9,216 nucleotides of DNA from assembly GCA_900771045.1 (NCBI GenBank), contig CAAGMM010000242.1, forward strand, positions 1 through 9,216, written 5' to 3'. Positions within the stretch are counted from its first letter, which is position 1, and the number at the start of each line of letters is the position of its first letter. A model generated the notes under the pieces. That model was not told where the DNA came from. It made no database searches and saw nothing but the letters and a program-made list of their open reading frames with translations. A program made the position numbers and the translations under genes. This document shows positions 1 to 6,632 of the stretch, in pieces. The stretch is from Bacteroidales bacterium. GTDB lineage: Bacteria > Bacteroidota > Bacteroidia > Bacteroidales > F082.

Positions 1-56
1 GTGAGTTGAAAAAAAATTTTATCGGACCGCAACATTTTTTATTAAAAATTTTTTCA

Positions 57-64
57 TATTATTG
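57..64 (+). promoter_or_regulatory. weak candidate -7 box upstream of purH
   Basis: TATTATTG differs by one base from the Bacteroidota -7 consensus TAnnTTTG and lies 30 nt before the GTG start of purH. No TTG is found at the expected 19-nt spacing upstream; that stretch is only T-rich. The first 61 bases are very A/T-rich and show no gene. The true promoter could lie outside the window. Confidence 0.25.
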
Positions 65-80
65 CATAAATTTTTAACTT

Positions 81-86
81 GGGAGG
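81..86 (+). promoter_or_regulatory. Shine-Dalgarno site that fixes the purH start
   Basis: GGGAGG lies 8 nt before the GTG at 95. It is a strong ribosome-binding site by Bacteroidota standards, where most genes rely on A-rich leaders, and the other genes here have no comparable one. It supports GTG 95 over the upstream in-frame TTG at 62, which would place this site inside the coding region. Confidence 0.7.
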
Positions 87-94
87 TTTTTATC

Positions 95-1612
95 GTGAAA
101 AAGATTAAAAATGCTTTAATATCAGTGTTTTACAAAGACGGTCTTGATGAAATCGTGTCTTTACTCAAGGCCAACGGCGTGCAGATTTACGCCACGGGCG
201 GCACTTTGGACTTCATAAGGAAAATTGACGACACCGTGCTGAGCGTGGAATCACTGACAGGCTACCCTTCGATTTTGGGTGGGCGCGTCAAGACACTTCA
301 CCCGAAAGTGTTCGGCGGAATCCTCGGCCGCCTCGACAACGCCACCGACATAGACGAGATGAAGAAATACGAAATCCCGGCCTTCGACCTCGTCATCGTT
401 GACCTTTATCCTTTTGAAGAAACGGTGAAGAAGACTTCAGATGCGGCAGAGATAATCGAAAAGATTGACATCGGCGGCATCTCCCTCATCCGCGCCGGCG
501 CGAAAAACTTCAACGAATGCGTGATTGTGCCGTCATCAAGATATTACGGCGAATTTGTCGAAATATATACCAAAAACGACGGCTGCACCTCACTTGAAGA
601 GCGCAGACGCTTCGCCACTTACGCCTTCGCCACGAGCTCGTATTACGACGGAATGATTTACGACTGGTTCGCCAAAGACTTGGAAGAAAAGGACCTCAAC
701 ATCCACATTGACAAGCAATATCCGCTCAGATACGGCGAGAATCCGCATCAGAAAGCGGCTTTCTTCGGCGACATCGACGGCATCTTCGAGAAACTGCACG
801 GGAAAGACATCTCGTACAACAACATCCTCGACCTTGATGCAGGCATCAACCTTATGCGTGAGTTCGACGAACCGACGTTCGCCATCCTGAAACACAACAA
901 TCCCTGCGGCATCGCCTCAAGAAAAACCGTCTTTGAAGCTTACCGCGACGCCCTCGCCGGCGACCCCGTCTCCGCTTTCGGCGGCGTCTTCGTGTGCAAC
1001 CGCCCGATTGACCTTAAAACAGCCGAAGAAATCAACAAAATGTTCTTCGAAGTCATCGTGGCACCCGAATATGAAACCGGCACTCTTGACGTCCTCTTCT
1101 CAAAAAAGAACAGGATAATATTGAAAATCAAAGACTTCAAACCTTCGTGCAGGCTCGTTAGGACGGCACTCGACGGAATACTCGTCCAAGAACGCGACAA
1201 CCACACCGAAACGGCGGCCGACTTCAAAACAGTGACGAAAAAAGAAGTAGAAAGTTCATACGTTGACGACCTCGTCTTCGCCAACAAGATAGTCAAACAC
1301 AGTCGCTCCAACGCCATCGTCTTAGCTAAAAACAAGCAGTTGTGTGCGTCGGGGATCGGCCAGACGTCGCGTGTCGATTCGCTGAAACAAGCCGTCAAAA
1401 AGGCCGGTGACTTCAATTTCGACCTTAACGGGGCCGTTTTGGCATCGGATGCCTATTTCCCCTTTTCCGACTGCGTGAACATTTCGGCGGAAGCCGGGAT
1501 TGCGGCCATCATCCAGCCGGGAGGCTCAATACGCGACCAGGAATCCATCGACGCCTGCAACGATAAAGGCATCGCGATGGTTTTCACGGGATACAGACAT
1601 TTCAAACACTAA
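95..1612 (+). CDS. purH: bifunctional AICAR formyltransferase / IMP cyclohydrolase
   Basis: This cytosolic enzyme makes the last two steps of de novo purine synthesis: AICAR plus 10-formyl-tetrahydrofolate gives FAICAR, which is closed to IMP. The protein is 505 aa, normal for bacterial PurH. The N-terminal cyclohydrolase domain (about 1-190) carries GGRVKTLHP with Lys66, the DLYPF motif, and IDIGG...RAGAKN. The transferase domain (about 200-505) carries RYGENPHQ, the catalytic KHNNPCG motif (Lys266-His267), DPVSAFGG, and near the end FPFSD, QPGGS and FTGYRHFKH. With the GTG start at 95, Lys66, Lys266 and His267 fall at the same numbers as in human ATIC, and GGGAGG lies 8 nt upstream; an in-frame TTG at 62 is less likely. 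It is first in a run with mreB, whose ATG comes 10 nt after this stop. That purH-mre linkage is familiar from Bacteroidales. Function is near certain from motifs over the full length. Confidence 0.97.
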   Translation: MKKIKNALISVFYKDGLDEIVSLLKANGVQIYATGGTLDFIRKIDDTVLSVESLTGYPSILGGRVKTLHPKVFGGILGRLDNATDIDEMKKYEIPAFDLVIVDLYPFEETVKKTSDAAEIIEKIDIGGISLIRAGAKNFNECVIVPSSRYYGEFVEIYTKNDGCTSLEERRRFATYAFATSSYYDGMIYDWFAKDLEEKDLNIHIDKQYPLRYGENPHQKAAFFGDIDGIFEKLHGKDISYNNILDLDAGINLMREFDEPTFAILKHNNPCGIASRKTVFEAYRDALAGDPVSAFGGVFVCNRPIDLKTAEEINKMFFEVIVAPEYETGTLDVLFSKKNRIILKIKDFKPSCRLVRTALDGILVQERDNHTETAADFKTVTKKEVESSYVDDLVFANKIVKHSRSNAIVLAKNKQLCASGIGQTSRVDSLKQAVKKAGDFNFDLNGAVLASDAYFPFSDCVNISAEAGIAAIIQPGGSIRDQESIDACNDKGIAMVFTGYRHFKH

Positions 1613-1622
1613 AAAAAATATT

Positions 1623-2645
1623 ATGGGATTATTTTCATTCTTTAACAAGGAATTAGCCATCGACCTCGGCACGGCTAACACGATTATGATTTACAATGAC
1701 AAAATCGTGATAGACGAGCCTTCGATTGTGGCCATAGACAGAGACAAAGGTTGCGTTATGGCCGTCGGCAAACGTGCGATGATGATGCACGGACGCACGC
1801 ACGAAAACATCAAGACTATCAGGCCGTTACGCGACGGCGTCATTGCCGACTTCCAGGCAGCGGAATATATGATGCGCGAGATGATAAAGCAGATCAAGTT
1901 CGGGAACAACCTGTTTCCGCCTTCGCTGAAGATGGTTATCTGCATACCGTCGGGAATCACCGAAGTGGAAGAGAGAGCCGTCAAAGACTCTGCGGAACAA
2001 GCCGGAGCCAAGGAGGTCAAACTGATCCACGAACCTATGGCGGCGGCAATAGGCATCGGCATCGACGTCCTCGAACCTATGGGCAATATGATTGTCGATA
2101 TAGGCGGCGGCACTTCTGAAATAGCCGTCATCGCCCTCGGCGGCATCGTCAACAACAAGTCGATACGCATCGCCGGCGATGACTTCACCGACGACATCAT
2201 CGAGTTTATGAAGAGGGAGCACAATATGGACATCGGCGAACGCTCCGCCGAGCAAGTCAAGATACACGTCGGTTCAGCACTTCTCGAACTCGAAAACCCA
2301 CCTGAGAACTATGTAGTCTCCGGACGTAACCTGCTCACCGGAATCCCGAGAGATATGGAAATCAACTATTCCGAGATAGCCGGATGCCTCGACAGGACAA
2401 TATCAAAAATCGAAACCGTCATACTTCAAACACTCGAACAGACACCGCCCGAACTCGCAGCCGATATTTACCATACCGGAATCTACCTCACGGGAGGCGG
2501 AGCCCTGCTCAGAGGCTTAGACCAACGCCTCAGCGCCAAGACACATCTGCCGGTACACATCGCCGAAGACCCATTGCGCGCCGTCGCAAGAGGTACAGGC
2601 ATCGCACTTAAAAACTTCGACAAATTCCCATTCCTGATTAAATAA
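1623..2645 (+). CDS. mreB: rod shape-determining protein MreB (bacterial actin)
   Basis: MreB is a cytoplasmic actin homologue that binds ATP, forms membrane-attached filaments and steers the peptidoglycan elongation machinery along the side wall. The 340-aa product has all the nucleotide-binding signatures: phosphate-1 DLGTANT (14-20), phosphate-2 VDIGGGTSE (158-166) and the adenosine motif TGGGALLRGLD starting at residue 290. The short hydrophobic N-terminus (MGLFSFF) could serve as the membrane-binding segment. The frame is open further upstream into the 3' end of purH, but ATG 1623 gives the normal family N-terminus and lies 10 nt after the purH stop. There is no Shine-Dalgarno, only an A-rich leader as is usual in Bacteroidota. 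mreC starts 8 nt after its stop. No residue expected of the family appears lost. Confidence 0.97.
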   Translation: MGLFSFFNKELAIDLGTANTIMIYNDKIVIDEPSIVAIDRDKGCVMAVGKRAMMMHGRTHENIKTIRPLRDGVIADFQAAEYMMREMIKQIKFGNNLFPPSLKMVICIPSGITEVEERAVKDSAEQAGAKEVKLIHEPMAAAIGIGIDVLEPMGNMIVDIGGGTSEIAVIALGGIVNNKSIRIAGDDFTDDIIEFMKREHNMDIGERSAEQVKIHVGSALLELENPPENYVVSGRNLLTGIPRDMEINYSEIAGCLDRTISKIETVILQTLEQTPPELAADIYHTGIYLTGGGALLRGLDQRLSAKTHLPVHIAEDPLRAVARGTGIALKNFDKFPFLIK

Positions 2646-2653
2646 TCCGGACA

Positions 2654-3478
2654 ATGCCCGAACCGTTTTCCTTCATCCAAAAACGTATCTCGCTGATACT
2701 CTTTGTGTTATTGGAAAGCATCTCCATTGCTATGTTCGTCAACAGTCAGCCGTTCCACACCAGAACCGTCGTGAGGGTTTTCAACAGCATTGCGGGACCT
2801 GTCCTTGCTATGGAAAAGGAAATAGGTGATTATCTCTCTCTCAAAGAACAAAACGAAGACCTTTTAAGTTATAACACATTTCTTCTAAACACACGACAAC
2901 ACGTTGCCGATACGACGACGAAACCTGGGGAAATGCAGACAAACGACAGCACAAGGTATGTTTTTTTTCACGCCGACGTCGTCAGAAACGACATCTACAG
3001 AGAAAAAAACTATCTCGTCATAAACAAGGGCAGCGCCGACGGAATATTGCCGAATATGGGCGTCTTCGGGACATCAGGCATCGTCGGCATAGTGGCCGAA
3101 GTGGGGACGCATTACTCCTCAGTCGTCAGTCTGCTCAGCCCCTATTCCGTCATCAGCGCAAGACTCAAGGACAGCGGACATACGGCTACAGTCACATGGG
3201 ACGGGGCGGACAGCCGCTTCGGATTGATGTTCGACATACCGACGCACATCACGCTGCATCAAGGCGACACCATCGTGACAAGCGGATTCTCCTCATCGTT
3301 TCCGGCTGATATGCTCATCGGCACAGTGGAAAATGTCTATACATCTCCATCAAGAGGCTTCAACAAGGCGCAAATACGCTACGCGACGAATTTCGGGACA
3401 CTTAGGCACGTCTTCATCGTCGGAGACTGCGAGACAGAAGAAATAGAAACACTCTATAAAGCAACCGATAATGAATAA
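2654..3478 (+). CDS. mreC: rod shape-determining protein MreC
   Basis: MreC is a bitopic inner-membrane protein whose periplasmic part links MreB/MreD to the wall-synthesis enzymes PBP2 and RodA. The 274-aa protein has a short cytoplasmic start, one transmembrane segment (about 12-29, ISLILFVLLESISIAMFV), a polar helical stretch with possible coiled coil (about 50-80), then a beta-rich periplasmic domain. The family hallmark is NKGSADGILPNMGVFG followed by GIVGIV, and a later GDTIVTSGFSS...FPADMLIGTV segment matches the second beta-barrel repeat. The length is normal for Bacteroidales. It starts 8 nt after mreB and overlaps mreD by 8 nt, which suggests translational coupling. The periplasmic domain diverges in this family, so the call rests on the motifs plus position between mreB and mreD. 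Confidence 0.93.
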   Translation: MPEPFSFIQKRISLILFVLLESISIAMFVNSQPFHTRTVVRVFNSIAGPVLAMEKEIGDYLSLKEQNEDLLSYNTFLLNTRQHVADTTTKPGEMQTNDSTRYVFFHADVVRNDIYREKNYLVINKGSADGILPNMGVFGTSGIVGIVAEVGTHYSSVVSLLSPYSVISARLKDSGHTATVTWDGADSRFGLMFDIPTHITLHQGDTIVTSGFSSSFPADMLIGTVENVYTSPSRGFNKAQIRYATNFGTLRHVFIVGDCETEEIETLYKATDNE

Positions 3479-4004
3479 TCAATTGAAAATCAATATATTA
3501 AGATTTGTCGGGCTGATTTTGCTGCAAATTTTCGTCATCGACAACATACGTTTCGGAAGATACATTCATCCGTATGTCTATGTGCTTTTTGTAATGCTTC
3601 TGCCGCTGAAAATCGATAAGAGCCTTGTGTTGGGATTAGGTTTCCTCACGGGTTTAGTCATCGACATCTTTGCCGGAACGCCGGGATTAAACGCCGCCGC
3701 GACAACGCTTATGGCTTTCGTGCGCCCAATAGTGATAAACTCGATGTTTGTCGGTAACGACATCAAAAACATAGACGAACCGTCGGTAGCCGAAATAGGG
3801 ACGAGACGCTTCTTGACATATATGCTGATACTGCTTCTTACACACAACTTCACGCTCTTCATGCTCGAAGCGTTCAGTTTCAGGCTTTTCGGCATAATTT
3901 TACTTCAGACATTACTCGGTGTGGCGACATCAGCCGTCTTTATCATGATTATCGTCTCTGTTTTTAATTCAAGAAGGAAAAAATCATCAAAAAAATCATT
4001 ATAA
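3471..4004 (+). CDS. mreD: rod shape-determining protein MreD
   Basis: MreD is a small polytopic inner-membrane protein that completes the MreBCD complex. The 177-aa product is strongly hydrophobic, with about six predicted membrane segments near residues 9-27, 33-50, 53-70, 76-92, 113-135 and 139-164, and a basic C-terminus (SRRKKSSKKSL) that fits a cytoplasmic tail. The GFLTGLVIDIFAGTPGLNAAATT stretch resembles the conserved core of MreD (Gly, Asp and Gly after a membrane helix). Its ATG lies inside the last codons of mreC (8-nt overlap). MreD sequences are poorly conserved, so position is half of the evidence. The genes that usually follow in Bacteroidales, mrdA and rodA, are absent. Confidence 0.9.
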   Translation: MNNQLKINILRFVGLILLQIFVIDNIRFGRYIHPYVYVLFVMLLPLKIDKSLVLGLGFLTGLVIDIFAGTPGLNAAATTLMAFVRPIVINSMFVGNDIKNIDEPSVAEIGTRRFLTYMLILLLTHNFTLFMLEAFSFRLFGIILLQTLLGVATSAVFIMIIVSVFNSRRKKSSKKSL

Positions 4005-4015
4005 ATCAAATAAAT

Positions 4016-5047
4016 ATGTATCGTAAAAAAATTTTTTCAGCAGTTTTGGCCTTTGTCGCCGCAACATTTTGTTCATGCAGTGACAAGAATTCTTTTTCCG
4101 TCAGGATTGAAGACGACGGACACGAAAACGAAATGGTTTATGTCCGAGCACTCGTCGCCGAGAATGAATTTTCAACCATTGATAGTGCATTGATTTCCAA
4201 TGGAAAAGCAAATATTACGATTGAAAAGGGCAGATATACGGAGCCTTTTTATCTTGCCTTTGATGCCGCAAGCCGTCCGTTTGTGTTCTTCACCGACAAC
4301 CGGGATTTGACGATAAGAATGGATAATGAAAACGTCGCCAACACGTCTGTCGATAGCGAGATGCACAAAAAGATGGATACCGTCAATGCGGAACTTTCAG
4401 CACTGATGAATTCTGATAATGAGCAGATTCTGTTAGACTGCATCGTGAAGAACATCCGCGAAAACAGCGACAACGGACTCGGTGCGTATCTTTTCTACAA
4501 ATTCCGCCGTTTTCTGGGTTATGAAATGTTGAACGAACTCATCGGCGGCTTCGAGAACAACAACGGCGTTTATGTTGAAAGCGTGCGGGCAATGATAACG
4601 GCGATGGCGCGCATCCAAGTCGGGCAGCCTTTTACTGATGTCGCACTTCCCGATGTTGGCGGCAATGAAGTTAAGATTTCAGATTTCGTCGGGAAAAGCG
4701 AACTTCTCGTGATTGACTTCTGGGCTTCGTGGTGTCCCGACTGCAGAAAGGACAATCCTGAAGTCGTGCGACTTTATAACCAATTCAAAGACAGCGGTTT
4801 AGACATACTCAGTATTTCTTTCGACAAGAAAAAGGAGCTTTGGTTGGAGGCCATTGCGAAGGACGGTCTTGTCTGGGACAATCATCTCTCCGATTTGCGC
4901 GGTTGGGATTGTGCGGCCGGAAGGACGTATTTCATCAACTTCATACCGCAGCAGGTCATACTCGACAAAAACGGAATCATCGTGGCCAAACCTGTTGACA
5001 TTAACGAGCTTAAAGCCTTCGTAAACAGTTATTTCGAGGGAAAATAA
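4016..5047 (+). CDS. DUF4369-type thioredoxin-fold lipoprotein (TlpA/ResA-like)
   Basis: This is a predicted envelope thiol-disulfide oxidoreductase of 343 aa. The N-terminus is a lipoprotein signal: basic MYRKK, a hydrophobic stretch, then FCSCS, with Cys21 the likely lipidated residue. Residues about 27-125 resemble the DUF4369 domain seen before thioredoxin folds in Bacteroidota (DSALISNGKANI, then FVFFTDNRDLTIRMDN). A helical linker (about 125-200) leads into an AhpC/TSA-thioredoxin domain beginning at GQPFTDVALPDVGG. The active site is WASWCPDC with Cys240 and Cys243, and the cis-proline is Pro311 in NFIPQQVILD. All residues needed for redox activity are present. It starts 11 nt after mreD and is followed by a hairpin terminator, so it is probably the last gene of the purH-mre transcript. 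Its substrate is unknown; reduction of envelope disulfides is inferred from the family, and a link to wall synthesis is suggested only by position. Confidence 0.88.
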   Translation: MYRKKIFSAVLAFVAATFCSCSDKNSFSVRIEDDGHENEMVYVRALVAENEFSTIDSALISNGKANITIEKGRYTEPFYLAFDAASRPFVFFTDNRDLTIRMDNENVANTSVDSEMHKKMDTVNAELSALMNSDNEQILLDCIVKNIRENSDNGLGAYLFYKFRRFLGYEMLNELIGGFENNNGVYVESVRAMITAMARIQVGQPFTDVALPDVGGNEVKISDFVGKSELLVIDFWASWCPDCRKDNPEVVRLYNQFKDSGLDILSISFDKKKELWLEAIAKDGLVWDNHLSDLRGWDCAAGRTYFINFIPQQVILDKNGIIVAKPVDINELKAFVNSYFEGK

Positions 5048-5062
5048 CAGAGTATTAAAAGC

Positions 5063-5090
5063 AAAAAAGACGGCGTTATCGCCGTCTTTT
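5063..5090. terminator. bidirectional rho-independent terminator
   Basis: GACGGCG (5069-5075), loop TTAT, CGCCGTC (5080-5086) form a perfect 7-bp GC-rich stem, with six A before and four T after. Read on the plus strand it ends the lipoprotein transcript 15 nt past its stop codon. On the minus strand it has a six-U tail and ends the tRNA-Asn transcript just past the tRNA 3' end. The longer U tract on the minus strand suggests it works best for the tRNA. Confidence 0.88.
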
Positions 5091-5093
5091 CCG

Positions 5094-5167
5094 CGCCCCC
5101 TTCAGGACTTGAACCTGAGACCCCCTGATTAACAGTCAGATGCTCTGACCAACTGAGCTAAGGAGGC
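5094..5167 (-). tRNA. tRNA-Asn (anticodon GTT)
   Basis: The minus strand folds into a full cloverleaf of 74 nt. The acceptor stem is GCCTCCT with AGGGGGC (one G-T pair), the D stem GCTC/GAGC, and the anticodon stem TCTGA/TCAGG with loop CTGTTAA, giving anticodon GTT for asparagine. The variable loop is 5 nt, and the T arm is TCAGG-TTCAAGT-CCTGA. The discriminator base is G, as usual for tRNA-Asn. The 3' CCA is not encoded, so it must be added by the nucleotidyltransferase. The gene is transcribed from its own promoter at 5200-5229 and ends at the hairpin just beyond it. Confidence 0.97.
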
Positions 5168-5199
5168 TTGCGAGTGTTTTTATCACCCTTTTGCGACTG

Positions 5200-5229
5200 C
5201 AAAGTTACACATTTTTTTTGATATTACAA
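5200..5229 (-). promoter_or_regulatory. sigma-ABfr promoter for tRNA-Asn
   Basis: On the minus strand TTG (5229-5227), a spacer of exactly 19 nt, and TAACTTTG (5207-5200) match the Bacteroidota consensus TTG-N19-TAnnTTTG without a mismatch. Transcription would start near 5193, leaving about 25 nt of leader before the tRNA. The spacer and upstream DNA are A/T-rich with long A/T tracts, as expected for a strong stable-RNA promoter. Confidence 0.85.
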
Positions 5230-5234
5230 CATTT

Positions 5235-5250
5235 TAAAAAAATTTTTTTA
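5235..5250. repeat. perfect A/T palindrome next to the fold-back element
   Basis: T, seven A, seven T, A: a 16-bp perfect palindrome that abuts the left end of the inverted-repeat element at 5251 and lies just upstream of the tRNA-Asn promoter. It could be a bent A-tract that helps that promoter or a preferred insertion target. Neither is shown by the sequence alone. Confidence 0.5.
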
Positions 5251-5268
5251 TGGTGGGTTCTATAAATT
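5251..5268 (+). repeat. left 18-bp inverted repeat of the fold-back element
   Basis: Perfect reverse complement of 5369-5386. The match stops at the next base inward (5269 against 5368) and outward (5250 against 5387), so 18 bp is the exact length. Confidence 0.9.
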
Positions 5269-5368
5269 GATTTCCTGTGATTTCAAGTCGGTTTCCGAGC
5301 AGATTGCCGCACAGAAAAAAGGACGTATAGCGAGCTATGTAACCGATTGATATTCTTTCATTTCGATG

Positions 5369-5386
5369 AATTTATAGAACCCACCA
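5369..5386 (-). repeat. right 18-bp inverted repeat of the fold-back element
   Basis: Perfect reverse complement of 5251-5268. It ends 15 nt before the complement of the stop codon of the Fe-S protein gene at 5402. Confidence 0.9.
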
Positions 5387-5401
5387 AAGAAGCCCCGTCT
5401 T

Positions 5402-6535
5402 TTAGGTCAACTTCACGAGTTCGTATTTCCGGCTTCCGAGGCCTATTTTCTCGCCGTGGATAAGCTGCGTCTCCCACTCCGAGGCCGGTGTCGTATTCCT
5501 GAAATGATCGTGCAGGTCGTCAAAGCCTTCCTGATGCAGATGGTCGCCGAGGACGGAGTTGCGGATGGGTTCGGCTTCGAGGCAGGCATCGACGCAGGCC
5601 TGGTCGAGGGCTACGGGGTCGAATGAGGCGAACATACCGATATTCGGCAAGATGGGCGCATCGTTCTCGCCGTGGCAGTCGCAGTAGGGCGACACATCGA
5701 CGACGAGCGAGATATGGAAGCTTTCGCGGTTGCTCAAGACGGCCTTCGTGTATTCAGCCATCTTCGCATTCAAAATGCTGTTGGCCTGGTTTTGTGCGAA
5801 GCCGATGGCATCGAAGTTGCAGGCTCCTAAGCAGCGTCCGCAGCCGACGCAGTTCTCATAATCGACCTGCATTTTTTTAGTCGTTTCATCAAAAACGAGT
5901 CCGTTGTTGGCGCATTCGCGGAGGCATCTTTTACATCCACGGCATTTCTTGATGTTTATCACCGGTTTTCCGTCGGAATGCTGGTCTTTCTTTCCGGCAC
6001 GCGAGCCGCAGCCCATTCCGATGTTCTTTATCGCCCCGCCGAACCCCGTCATCTCGTGCCCCTTGAAATGCGTCAGGCTGATGAACACGTCGGCATCCAT
6101 CACGGCACGGCCGATGAGGGCTGTTTTAGTGTATTCGCCGCCTTCCACCGGCACGGCGATGTCGTCAGTGCCTTTCAAACCGTCGCCGATGATGACTGGA
6201 CAACCGACAGTCATTGGGGTGAATCCGTTCTCCCAGGCGCAATAGAGATGTTCGAGGGCGTTTTTCCGCGAACCCGGGTACATAGTGTTGCAGTCGGTGA
6301 GGAAGGGCTTCCCGCCAAGTTCCTTCACGAGGTCAACGACGGCTTTCGCGTAATTGGGGCGGAGATAGCTTATGTTGCCGAGTTCTCCGAAGTGCATCTT
6401 TATCGCGACGAATTTGCCGTTCATATCGATGCCGCCGATACCTGCCTCACGTGCAAGCCTCTTTAGTTTCGCCGGCAGACTTTCGCCAAAATATCCTGTC
6501 CTGAAATCAGTGAAATAAACTTTTGAAGTATTCAT
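5402..6535 (-). CDS. DUF362 protein with two [4Fe-4S] ferredoxin motifs
   Basis: The 377-aa product matches the layout of DUF362-domain proteins. A DUF362 part covers about residues 1-190, with KMHFGELGN, LTDCNTMYPGSR and LTHFKGHEMTGFGGAIKNIGMG. It is followed by a bacterial ferredoxin domain with two complete CxxCxxCxxxC motifs: Cys198/201/204/208 and Cys229/232/235/239. A C-terminal part returns to the DUF362 fold (VDVSPYCDCHGEN, then FASFDPVALDQACVD). There is no signal peptide or membrane segment, so it is probably cytoplasmic. Each cluster motif lacks the proline that often follows the last cysteine. An electron-transfer or redox role is likely from the clusters, but the partner and reaction of this family are not known to me. 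The ATG at 6535 is directly preceded by an A/T-rich leader, and the gene is divergent from the outer-membrane protein gene. Confidence 0.9.
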   Translation of the reverse strand: MNTSKVYFTDFRTGYFGESLPAKLKRLAREAGIGGIDMNGKFVAIKMHFGELGNISYLRPNYAKAVVDLVKELGGKPFLTDCNTMYPGSRKNALEHLYCAWENGFTPMTVGCPVIIGDGLKGTDDIAVPVEGGEYTKTALIGRAVMDADVFISLTHFKGHEMTGFGGAIKNIGMGCGSRAGKKDQHSDGKPVINIKKCRGCKRCLRECANNGLVFDETTKKMQVDYENCVGCGRCLGACNFDAIGFAQNQANSILNAKMAEYTKAVLSNRESFHISLVVDVSPYCDCHGENDAPILPNIGMFASFDPVALDQACVDACLEAEPIRNSVLGDHLHQEGFDDLHDHFRNTTPASEWETQLIHGEKIGLGSRKYELVKLT

Positions 6536-6573
6536 AATAAAGAATCGATTTTTACGTTATAATCCTACGAACG

Positions 6574-6581
6574 CAAATATA
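6574..6581 (-). promoter_or_regulatory. -7 box of the DUF362 gene promoter
   Basis: On the minus strand TATATTTG fits TAnnTTTG exactly and lies 38 nt before the ATG. The base triplet at the 19-nt spacing (6603-6601) reads TGA instead of TTG, so the -33 box is poor. That position falls within the first copy of the 17-bp repeat, which suggests a promoter that depends on, or is blocked by, a regulator. Confidence 0.55.
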
Positions 6582-6594
6582 TGAATATTTTTCG

Positions 6595-6632
6595 TAAAAT
6601 TCACCATATTTTGGATAAAATTCACCATATTT
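6595..6632. promoter_or_regulatory. tandem 17-bp direct repeat, candidate operator
   Basis: TAAAATTCACCATATTT occurs twice without a mismatch, at 6595-6611 and 6616-6632, separated by TGGA. The 21-bp period is two helical turns, so both copies face the same side of the DNA. Copy 2 touches the -33 box of the plus-strand promoter at 6631, the place for an activator. Copy 1 covers the expected -33 position of the divergent minus-strand promoter. Direct repeats with about 21-bp period are typical of dimeric regulators such as LytTR response regulators, but I do not recognise the motif as a known site. Confidence 0.65.

Larger units (their letters stand above)
5251..5386. mobile_element. 136-bp MITE-like fold-back element
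   Basis: A non-coding segment bounded by perfect 18-bp inverted repeats (TGGTGGGTTCTATAAATT at 5251-5268 and its reverse complement at 5369-5386). A second, inner inverted pair, TCGGTT (5288-5293) with AACCGA (5341-5346), lies at nearly the same distance from each end, and a near-palindrome ATAGC-GA-GCTAT sits at 5327-5338. It holds no reading frame of useful length and no transposase. No clear target duplication flanks it (left ...TTTTTTTA, right AAGAAG...). It sits between the tRNA-Asn promoter and the 3' end of the Fe-S protein gene, whose stop is 15 nt beyond its right end. The form fits a MITE or other dispersed repeat, but a single copy cannot prove mobility; it might also act as an RNA stem downstream of the Fe-S gene. 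Confidence 0.6.

Noticed and set aside
62..94. Upstream in-frame TTG start that would extend PurH by 11 residues
   Set aside because: The GGGAGG ribosome-binding site lies inside this stretch, and starting at GTG 95 places Lys66 and Lys266-His267 at the usual family positions.
940..1416. Minus-strand open frame within purH
   Set aside because: It lies fully opposite conserved PurH sequence and shows no domain or signal of its own.
1500..1622. Upstream in-frame extension of MreB by 41 residues
   Set aside because: It runs through the conserved C-terminal end of purH in another frame; the MreB family N-terminus begins at ATG 1623.
5978..6466. Plus-strand open frame opposite the DUF362 gene
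   Set aside because: It is the antisense of a clear conserved protein with two intact cluster motifs; no start signal or recognisable domain is seen.
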